Below, in pieces: positions 23,101-35,100 of a stretch of DNA of 64,000 bases (positions are counted from its first letter, which is position 1; every line of letters starts with the position of its first letter). The notes beneath the pieces were generated by a model that was not told the DNA's origin, did not search any database, and saw nothing but the letters and a program-made list of their open reading frames with translations. The DNA lies in the NCBI GenBank assembly GCA_002633005.1, contig NMRA01000055.1, forward strand, positions 441,992 through 505,991, written 5' to 3'. The stretch comes from Phoronis australis (taxonomy: Eukaryota > Phoronida > Phoronidae). Both the position numbers and the translations under genes were made by a program.

Positions 23101-26100
23101 TAGGCCTAAACCAGAGCATGTTTCATTCAGCACTTGCCGGTCTCGTGCTAAAAACATTCAACATTTGTTTTGGTAAGGCCCATATTATGCCGCCCATATT
23201 AGTCGCGGTGTAGCTGGATGCGTACGTAACTGTCTGACAGTTATTTTTCGATGTAAGGGTGTGTAAGCATTCACTGTCAGTTGTCATTTTATCGGATTTG
23301 CGTGAGTCGAAACTATTTTTATTCAAGCATTGAAGTCGCCATATCGAAGACGGCGATTTTGAGGCAGTCAGTCGGCGAGTTTTCGCCCTGGGATTTCAGC
23401 ACAATTTTCTGTAAAATGATCGTAATTTAGCAGCAAAGTTTGATAGCAATGCACCACAGCTTTGTTGGAAGTCTTTCATAGATTACAGATACGTCACAGA
23501 ATGTAAATTTGATGAATCTTAGCTTCCGATTTCACCCGTTTCGGAGACTGGGTTTCAACCGCCTTGGGTTATAATAAGCGCCCCCCCTGAACCGAACTTT
23601 TCTAAGCGCCCTGGGCGGTTATTACGGCGAATACGGTAGCAGAATGCAGTGACACCTATTGGAGAAGCTGGCACCAAATACTTTTGTTGAAGAAACCAGA
23701 TTAATTGAAACAGCTACCAGTTTGACGATCTTAATAAAAGCATTAGAGTTCACATGAATTTTGATCAACTGCGATTTGCATATTAACCTTTTTGATGTCA
23801 AGATTCATAAAATTGTTAACGTATGGTGAGGACTACATCTGGTCTCAATATCAGCCATTATTTACCGAAAACAGCATTAAATCCATGCTTACTGTCAAAA
23901 AGCAAGTTCCGGCAGTTCTTCCTGGATCCAGACGTCACTTCTAAACTGAGTCAGGGAAAAGATAAGACCAATTTCATTATGCTAATTGGCGTACATGACA
24001 GAAGCATGGGTTTACTGCTGCTTTAAAAGCTTGGTAAACTCTCATTCTTACCAGAACTTTACTGCCAAATCGGTCGAAGAGCCGGTCACCATAAAACATG
24101 ACCGACCTGTACTGGACATTCCTCAGCAAAACCGACACGTTGTAGACAGAGACGCCACCTACCTGCGGCAAGTAGGTTTTATATCCTTCCACCAAGCCAA
24201 TGGTGCCTAAAGAATTTTACATGACTTGCTTAACAAACAGTGACATTTCGTTCTAACAAAAACAAAATAACTACCAAACGGATAATTAATTAGGCAGAAA
24301 AACATCATTTTCTCAAAAATTCATTTGTAGCTTCAGGGAGAGGAACAATTACTTGGACATGTCTCTGAATTGCAGCTCCCATCCTCCAAACCCCGATTCT
24401 GAATCACCAAGCATCAAGACGCAGTTCAAACTTCAAGACCACTTCCTTAAACTCCACACACACACTGCAAAGCTCCATGCCCAGTCACCTAACTTCAGTA
24501 CCAACCCATGGGTGCATGGCTGGAGTTTGGTTTGTTCACTGCGCAGACGTTTTTTGCATGTGAAGAGTTTACGGATGTGGCTAAGGAATTTGAACCACGC
24601 GTCTGATTTTGTGCTGGTAAAAGATTAGGTTTAGAGGATTGAAGCTGGAATATAGAGGCGCGGCTATGGAATCGTTTCTACTCCCTGAGCTTGGCAGCTA
24701 TGTTTTGTCACGGATCCCTTTAGTACTGGATTCCTGGCATTACAAATTTGAAAACTACACAAGGATTTTTACCTGAAGGAATCTACATAAAAATCCACAT
24801 TTCAGATTCGATTGTGTTTCTTTTTAATAGTGAAATGCCAGGAGAGACCCAGTTTACTGTTTGACAAACCCAACAACAAAAAATAAACATCTGACCACAG
24901 ACTCCAAATCTGAGGGACATTCAATTTCTGAAACTCCATTAAAAGGTTTCACAGTAAAAATGTAAATTTTTACTTTTACTGAATAATTTGAACAATTGTA
25001 TCCGTCATAGTCCAAACAAATGTTATCACCCTGTTTTAAAAGCATTCAATGTGAAAATTTTTATACAGCTATTTTCTCATAAATGTATAGTGACGACATA
25101 ATGGAATGCGCTTAATCACTAGATGGCAGTAGAGTACTTGGTGGACAACGTTCAGCGCCACCTACAGTTCACGCCTGTGATTTCTATGCAGATTTAACAA
25201 GGTACTGGGATTTTACAGCGTTTTTTTATAAATTCTCTACAATCAACATGCCAAATGATTCATGTTTTGTTTTTGTCAACTGGCGCCATCTTGTTGACCA
25301 GAACTAGAATTTGCTTCAAGCAAAAAGTCGCTTTTCCTGCTAGAAAGTTATATGTCAGATGTTTGCAATTCACACGAGTCTCAAGACATTTCATTAAATA
25401 ACTTACTGAGCCCAGTTTGAGCAATCGCCAACATGTCTGTATACTTCTCGTAAGGGGTACCGATGGAAAAGCTAGATCCTAGGTTCTCGAATTCCGTTTT
25501 GCCAACAAAAACGTGCCTGGGTTTACGAGAGGGCAAGAGTTGGTCGTAGACGAAAAACTTTCCAGTTCTCTGAACATCATCTTGAGAAAAGCTGCAGTTT
25601 GCCCTAAACATGCAAAAGGAATTGACAGACACAGATGATCAAATGCATGGTGGTGGGTAATCCACTCACAGCATGTCGCAACCACTGCAAGCTATCACTT
25701 AGGAAACGACCGCTGCATACAACTAACCAGATTGTGTACACAGGACACAAATATTTGCAGAATTTGCCCTTTTTTAATCTTTCAAAGGCTTCTAACTTTT
25801 TTGTGAATGCCACAATTTTTCAAAATAATGTCTGATGGTTGCCTGTATCCAAACCTTATCAAGGTGTTAATTTGGTATTACATATCTTTCATGGAAAAAA
25901 TTACAAAATAAAATGGCACCTGTCGGCCATATTGAGTCCCGAATTGGTGAGATTTTATCATAAGTGGTGTTTAAGATAGAGCATATATAGTTTGACTAAG
26001 GAGATTACTGGTCACTCATTACACGATAATTTTCACACGACTCGACAAAGCGAAATGGCATGAACAGATCACGTGACACATTCTTGTAGCAAGCCGAGGC

Positions 26101-29100
26101 GTCCATTAATGCTCCCACTCATCATTCCCACAATGCTACCGAAACACAGTGTTATATACAAACTTTAAGTCAAATGACCATCAAAGTGCGTAGAATGTTC
26201 GATTATCATACACGAAAGTTGTACGTCAAAAATCCGTGTGCAAAGACAGAACTGTGACCGCTGTTAAATCCATCTGTAATAGCCAGTCAAACATAAACAC
26301 CAAGAAAGCATACCTCGCACATTTTCTGTAGGTTGGAGAGCCGATCATAAGCCAAATGCCTGAGAAACTTGTTCTCTTGACACCAACACTGTAACCATAC
26401 CAACCGTAGTCCTGGTCACCACTAACCGACCAATCAAAATCTGATGTTGATAACATGTGTCCGGCTGTAAAAATAATGCAAACACATTGCTTTGAACACC
26501 TTATACTGAAAAGTACCCATTAATTATTTGCAACAAGATAAATGACAGTATCACAAGATATTAATTTACACCATGTTACTTGTTTTAATACAACAGGTGT
26601 TTTTCCAACATTAAGAACACAAACTACTTTTAATAACTATAACTTCAAAACAATCTTAAAAATAAAATGCAACTCCAGAACTGTATTGGGACTTAATTCT
26701 ATGTGGTATTAAACACAGAAAAAGGATGATTACAAACTGGCAACTTCGAACAGAAAACTACATAAGACCAGCGTAGGTACGTAAAGCTACCACTGAAACA
26801 AAGACCATGTAAATGCATAGATCCACAACACGTTTCATCTCTGACACAATGAATGAAGAATTCCTTAGAAGTGGGTATAACCAGCCGCTAACTACTTCAA
26901 TCCATGTATCCCAAATCCAGACAAAATCAGTTTGAGGACATACACTCACCAAACGATTTCTTGGCGTAGATGACTCCTACCAGACCCCGCTGGGAGCCCC
27001 CCGCTGCCGCATACGGGCTTCCAATGACCAGGTCAGCACAGCCATCTCTGTTAAGGTCACCACCGGCCAGACTCCACCCAAGGTTGCAGTAGGTGCTCTG
27101 AATTTAAAGGAACACTACCCAATTTAAAGGAACACTGCCCAATTTAAAGGAACACTGCCAAATTTAAAGGAACACTGCCAAAATTTAAAGGAACACTGCC
27201 CAATTTCAAAAGTAAATACACTAGTTACACAGGCGTAAATTGACCTATCGCCAGGATTGTGAGTGACGGCTAAACTGACCAATTAGAATGCAGCATTATT
27301 CAAACACCTTCGTTTCCAAGCCGCCATTTTACCCGACAAACAACACGTTGCCGGTTAAAAGTTATTGTTTGTTAGTCGACAATACACAAGGGGGCAGAGC
27401 TTGCGATAGGTGAATTCCCACAGCAGTTTGTTAACAGAAATTTGGCACGATAAGAACTGTACGATGACACTTGGCTTTCCTCAATTTCCATCCAAGGTAA
27501 ATGGCCTACTATGTTGCACACCCAGCACAATTAATGAGAAGCAGAATACTGGTGGACTATTAAACACAAAGTCTAATGTAAACTGTAGACTGTAGATAAC
27601 AAAACTAGCCAAACTAGAACGATAACACCAGCAGCCTGCGGTGTCCACAGGAGATGTAGTTGCCAACAGCTGGACGCTTTCTTTGAAGATAGCGACGGAT
27701 TTTAAGGTTAGCAAACCGGTTGATTTTCCACATCACGACTGGTGTGGGTGTCAATGTGGGATTCTTTTGATGGCAAACGGGATAAAGCGGGTGGGAATCA
27801 AATAAATGGCATACGTACGTGATATAATCTGAGTAAATTCTACCCATTCCCAACCCATGCGGACAAGCTCATGCGTTTTGAGAATGCGCTTGGTCCGACA
27901 GGGAATCAGGCAATACAGTTAAAGTGTCACTTGTGGAAGTCACTTTAAATTGTGACAACTGTCATGCCATAACGCTTTAAAGCCTAACTTCAATGGATTT
28001 TTGATATTTTTGATTATAGCACTGAGCAATCCAGATGCTCCTAGTTTGGCGATATTATGGCTCAGAGGCAATCAGAATTGTGTTCTAAATAGGGATGGGA
28101 CAGTACACAATCATGTTTAGGAATTCCATTCCATTCAATTTCTTAAAAGGAATTGCATTATTTTTCATTTGATTCTAGTCTGTCAAATTAATTCCATTTT
28201 TCTCAAACACTTCTAGGTCATGTGATGAGGTCAACAGATGGCGTGCTGACCAGACTTAAATGTTTGCAAATTAATACTAAATATATCGACATTTCTCATC
28301 TTCACTGAATGCATACTGTCTACAAAAGTTTATGGGAGATATGTAAAAAGCAACCGAAACTTGTAAAACATGTCTATATGATTTCAAAATACCTTAAGCT
28401 AATTATTAACAACTGACACACATCACTGCCTGTATAAATGTGGGCCCAGAAAAAAATTACCGAACACTGTATCGTTACATCTGGCTTGGGCGACAAACCA
28501 TGTTGACCATGACCATAGTAGATGTATACCTCACCCTGAAAATAACACAGGATCTTGATCAGACCTTGAACTAATGAATATGTAAATCTTGAACTTATGA
28601 ATATGTAAACCTTAACCAAGTGTGAAAAGATGGATCATAAACATGTTTAAGTCTGGTCCACACGCCACCTGTTGGCCACATCAAGTGGCGTGCGGAACAT
28701 TTTGAGTCTTTGAACTGAGCTCCAACACAAAACACAGGCCAAACAATAAAACACCATACTCTTAAAAGAGATGCCTGGCTGCCAGAAGAAAGTCTAAAAA
28801 TCTCCGAAGTCTCTTTGAAGATTTACAACAATTCTTCACATATTTAGCATACAATATGGTGGACAAGGAATTTTTTTCATCAATTTCCTCGTAAAATATA
28901 AAGACAAAGAAACTACTAGTCTACAGTTAGCTTGACTTGTAATGTGTAGACATGTTATTTTGCAATTCACAACTTTATTACGTACCTAACGTGAACAAAT
29001 TTGTGCTGGTTACAATTTCCTATTTTCACAACTCACCCGATAAGTTAATTCAGGGGAACCAACAGAGGGCGCACTCACAGCCAGGTCAGTCACACCATCA

Positions 29101-32100
29101 CAGTTGAAGTCAACGGCTGCCAATGACCATCCAAACTTCCCATTCTACATAAAAGAAATATGGCGACAAGCTCAAAAGAATGATAAGTCAGTTTTGGGTG
29201 GCACCGGGATTTAAGACTTTTCTTATTTCAACTTTTCTGTATTGAAAGCCACAATAAACAAGACGTTTCAGTCTTGTTTGAATTGTCCAACAACAAGCCA
29301 CATTTGACCATAAAAGAAAACTTTTACCCTATGGAGGTATACACGGATGTCAAAGCCTATACAAAGTTGTGTTTATACCCAAAATTAGGTGCATTAGCCT
29401 ATATGCAAAACAATTGTGAAATCTAGGAGGAAAATATGACAATAGCGTGTCAATGAAACTTTACACGTTGATGAGAAAATCATCATTGGTAGATCTCCCA
29501 GTAGGACATCACCAAGGCTGAGTATCATATTTTTATGGATAAGCCCCCCGTGATAGATTTTAGAAGTGATGTCGAAAAGGAAACACTAAAGAAATTTAAG
29601 ATTCTAAATTTGGCAGATGTAAAAATATTATTATCTTTAAAAAAACATCATTTTGGAAACACAGGCATTGACCAAAATATGTGCATATATGGAGAAAGAG
29701 AGCAACGAGCATAACCGTGCATGTATACAGTATAGTACCTGGTGAAGTCCAAGCCTTGAGTCATTGGCGATCAGCTCGATGACATCATCCACCAATGGTA
29801 GACCTTGCCCCGAACCATGTATAAAGTAAACCCTCCCAAGGCCTGCACTATGACCGGGGGCCCCAAAAGCAACATCAAAATGGCCGTCACCATTGAAGTC
29901 AGCTGTCAGAAGACTTCTACAATAATTGTCAAAGAATAGTACTAATTACAGTTATGTACAAGCCAAAGTATTCAGACAAAAGGATCTAGAATGCCCCATC
30001 GAGTCAGCCGGGCAGAAGCCAAATTCATCCTCTGAGCAGTCCTTGAACCGTTATGACAGAGAATGAAGGCAAATAAACAGGGAAGTTTGTGTTTAAGCCA
30101 GTAATTAGAATCTTGTAGATGTAACGGGAAAACATATTTGGTCCTGTACTGTACAAACCTTCCCAAATCTGCATACGGCTCATTAGTTCTGTAAACTGCG
30201 TTTGGTCTTCTGTATTTCCTTTCTTCCCTTCCTTGCTGGGTATTGCTTGCAGTTTGTTGCAGGCTCTTCCATTTGAGGAGTTCCAAAGTTTCCTGAACGT
30301 CAAGAAAACATGACATTGCAGCAAGCACAGTTTTCACAACCAGACAGCAGAAATACAATGTAATCTCACTCAAACTGTTATTTCGACATCAGTTACTCAG
30401 AGTTAAACTGTTATTAATATTAAAGTGAATATTCAGTTTGGTTCTTTATAATTATTTTCCACCATAAAATGTTTGACCCTTCATATCTCATCTAAGTTAC
30501 CAGTAACTCTTTCTTCATTTAGGCATTGTACATTAATTAATTGAAAGCTCTAAAAACCTTGACATGGTAATAAATAACAATCAAGATGCCATAAAATCTC
30601 ACCAATTTAGGAAGCAATATGGCCTAGAACTGAAATTTCATTTGATCATTTTTGTCATGCTACAAACGCAACGCCAAATTAAATGCTCCTCTATGTTCAA
30701 TATCTGTACCACAGCAACCATCAGACCAAGTTTCAAAAATAGTGGCGAGTCACAACTGTACAACGCTTAATGTCCTTGAAAAATGAAAAGGGCAATTTCG
30801 GCAATTATTTTTGGTCGAAATTAGTGAAACTTCACCGTAATAAGCCAAGTCAGATTGTGTATAAAAACTTCAATTTGCAGAATGAGATGCTTTTCCTGAC
30901 TCGCTGGACATCACAAGATGAACACACTGTCGCAGAATTGTTACAACAAAATAGATAAATAGTGAGGGCATACTCCTGAATCACTTTTTGTTAATATCAC
31001 AAACTGGATTTAAAAGTTTTGGCGGAACCCTTGGCATCAAGTTGTGCTTTAAAGTAAAAGCACTTCATGCTGCGTTCTCATGATGTCCACGTCGCGTCGG
31101 CTCAATCCATACAGTCTAGGCTCGACAAAGTACCCATTCTTCAATGACTGACCATTCTCCACATCATTCACTACCTGTCGAGTCTTGCTACAGCGAATGA
31201 ACAACGGACTGCGAGGTACACTGCAGGAACTGTAAATACGTAGCAATTAATACATAACTATAGTATGTTTATTTTGTTGTATCAGTTGTACAAAATTACA
31301 CAATTATACAATACATTACAAAAACGCATGTATCTACATCGTCTCTTCTGCCAACAGTCAGCTAAATTTAAATTATCACCTTCAGCATGACATTATCAAA
31401 ATGTGTATACTGTGAACATCTATTTGACAATTTGAAACCTTCATTAGAACTCGTCAATTAGAAAAGTAGAAATTCCCAATAAATGCATTTCCATGAGACT
31501 GCATCATTATTTTCTTGACGAACAACTTTTTATATTTAGCCTAATATTGAAATCACCTATGAATCCCAATTTCAAAGAATTAAATGTCAGAGAATAATTT
31601 AATAATTTATGATTTTCAATGACAATCCAAAATTAAGACTTTTATGGATAGTTTCATTACATTTTCGCAATTGAAATCACCTTTGAGTCCCAATTTTAAG
31701 GAATCAAATGAAATTAATTTTTTAGTGACTGTCAAAAAATAAGACTTTTTATGGGCAGTTAACGGCCATACAATTTTACTGATAGTTTAAAAGCTACGCA
31801 TGGTAACAAATACATTATGAAAACAAGGCAAAAATTACGAATTCTTCCCATTGAAAGCAATAAAACTTTTGAAAATTACCTATCCCCTTCATTCAATATG
31901 TGTATAGCCTCGTCCCATATGTTAGTCGTCCATACTGCCATGTCATTCATTCCTCCCAGAAAGTAATCAGAGAGCTGATGAACCAGGAACGGGCTCTTGT
32001 AGGCGAAGTCAGGGAACAGCTGTGTGAAAGAAATGAGGGATGGATACATGTCATGGAAAGGTATAATCCAGGAGTTTTGATTAGACTTCATGAGTCAATA

Positions 32101-35100
32101 TCAAAGTTGTTAAAAAATTACAGCAGGTCTTTCTGTAAAATAGCCATGTGTCGAATCTAATACTCCCATTTTACAGTTTCATGAGTGGTAGAAAACAGCC
32201 ATGTGACTGACCTAACTTTTGAAAGGCTGGGCCACTAAGACACCTCTGAGTCAAGTCAGATGAGGAAAGAATGTACCACCCAGCTTGTCAAGCTTTTATG
32301 TCCTTGCAACTAACTCACTGTGTAAAAGAACAATTTTGGTGGCATTAGAATGATGAATAACTAACTTCTTTGATGTGGAATAGTGATAAGCATGGCAGCA
32401 GGCAGACAAAAGCCTGGTCAGTGCACAGCATTGTGGGTAACTATCCCAGAACCAGAGTGGCATCATGGTACTTTGGGATGTGGCTATATCAGGGTTCAAA
32501 CCACCTGAAGCTCTAAAAAGTAAGGATTTTGGTTGACTTTTTAAACCTTTTGCTATAATTTGAAAAAATTTTCTGTGTCCTTCATTTATCCTTAAATTTA
32601 AATTGATATTCCTGGATTTCAAGCACTCGTATGAACACTGGAAAATATAGACTACATTAGCGACAGAAGACGTTTCTAGAATTGACGTTGAAAATCCAGC
32701 ATCTGTTGTGATAACCATGTTAATAGATAGTAAGAAACAACAAGTGACATGGAATATTTCTACATAACAAGACACAGAGATGAAACAACAGATGAAATGT
32801 AAACAGAAAGCAGAAAACAAATAATTACAATGTCTTCCATTGAAAGAAATCGCACTCTCAAGTGCACGCACAGATCAACAATTTTCAACGATTGCGCGAC
32901 AAAGAGCAAGAGATAACGTAAATGAAAAAGCACACTTACCTTCTTGATGGCCAATTTCTCACCAAGTCTAAAAAATTCATAAAAGAACATGATAAGCAGT
33001 AGAGAACTTGGCATACCAACAAAAACCAAACAATGATACTAATTTAGTTGCCGGTTATTAGTAAGGTCAGCCAATCAAATGTATGAATTGAAAAATCGAT
33101 TTCTAAACATGTAATCACAAGACATGTACAATGAGCATAGTACTATCTAAAAATTCAGTGTACACTCCCATATTACACACGTAGCAGTCTCGCATCATTG
33201 TGAGGTTTATTTTCAGAAAACTATAACATTACTGAGGTGTAAATGCAGATGGTTCATTTAGTGCAGTAGAAATCATGAAATAAAGATGTTACATCAAGAT
33301 GGAGAGACGTTCAAAGTAATTATGCAGACGCATAGCTAGTACTGGATTTAACTTGATTGGGAAAACATTTTGAGCATCTGAAAGCTCAATTTTTGGAAGG
33401 CAGGACCACATGATTTTGTTATTTTTGACACAAATTGGGTACACGGAGGCCAAAAATTATTCCTCAGACATCAAAACAACATCCAACAGACAGTGCCTTA
33501 CCTAGCAAGAAACATGATGAGAGTACAGTCCTCGATCACCTGACGTGTCATGTTTGTATGTCCTGAGTAATACAACTGGTAGATATTGAACAGATCATCA
33601 ACGGGGATATACCTGTCATCAGACAATAAGAAACTTGAAGATCATTAGGCGTCGAAAGTGAAGCACCAGTTGAAATCAGTTTGTTAAGTAGTGTGGGTGG
33701 GTGAATTTCTAAGCAATTGTAACTTAAATATTTCAAAAGCCACCATTGGGCCAGATACTAACTCTGGTTTCCGTACCGCAAAGGGACGAGAATTAACTCA
33801 TCTGGATGGAATGCTAGTCTATCACAGGTTCCAAGTTATGACTGGTACTCATTCATGGCGAGTTGACAGGTCAAGTGCTTTGCTGTAGGGTAATAATCGG
33901 ATGTAACGTGCCGGCAATTTGCGAACCAGTTTTCTCTGCTGAAATAACAGGCCTCTAACTGGTTCTCAAAATGCAGGCACTAATGTGACGTCTGATGCAC
34001 CGCAAATGACATCAGACCACCTGCACTGTTTTTTTTTAATGTGACGGGACGTTAGTAACTGTACGTTTTTTGCTATGCTTAGTTAGTCGTTATCGTTCAT
34101 TTATAATTATGCTAATGTCTTTGTTGTGTCTCAATGCACCTTTGTTATGTGGGCATGCGGGCGCGACTGTATGTGTTGGACACTTCGCTAGCGACAGGCT
34201 TCAGAGAAGGGTGTGTTTCCTTCTTTGGCAAATGTGAATTGAGCACATGTAATTTTGAACTGAACTGAAATGTGTGTGTATTAAAGATGAAATACACATT
34301 TTGGTGTTCTTTGGAGATTTGATTTGTTACACTAAAGAGCACAAGAGCATTACCACCATCATCACAAATAACGCAGACACAAATTTTGAAGAAACCTGGA
34401 AGACATTGTGACAAGCAACTCACCACGGTGCTGTACTGTTGATGTAGTCAAGGTTCAACTCAAACTCATTGACAATGTCGCCGCCAACGTCACCGGCACT
34501 GTGTGCTTTGTCAAAAGAACCATGGAAATCGGTCTGTAAAAAAATACAAAGAATTTCGTTAATCTGTAAACAATCTTGACTTTGACGTTATTTAATAGAT
34601 AATCTCATGTTCTACGTAAAAGCATGTTTTGTTACCCTCACTCACGTTGCAAACTTTCGAGGCAGTTTACCTTATATTACGCGAGTTTATCAAGTTTGAG
34701 AGTACGTTGTAGTTTCTTGAGTTTATCAAGTTTGAGAGTACGTTGTAGTTTCTTGAATTCTGAAAACAATATAGCGCAACAAGATAATTTTGTTTGAGCA
34801 AAATCATAAACAAAAAATAAACAGGAAGAAAACTTTAATTACTTCATTTCTTGAACTGCTGTCATTAACAAACACACAATGAACTTTTGAACATTTTTGA
34901 CAATGTCATTAGTTTTTGAAAAGTGAAAAATGGCTACGGGCAACAATTACTTATATTCCAATTTGAGGAAGCTTTACCGCACATCAAAATTATTTTTGAT
35001 CATGTCAACAAGATACACCCTCATGCAGTATTCACCAGATGCTGCGTTTTTACACCATGTGACGCATACTAAAATGGAAGCCTAACCTTTTACCTTAGAT

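Noticed and set aside
24353-24628. 91-codon plus frame
   Set aside because: It lies 3' of, and antisense to, GPLD1 exon 16 within an intron, without splice signals or family resemblance.
32296-32871. 191-codon minus frame, the longest open frame in the window
   Set aside because: It lies wholly in the intron between GPLD1 exons 7 and 8, has no family resemblance or splice logic, and its composition (many Cys, Ser, Leu) is like translated non-coding DNA.
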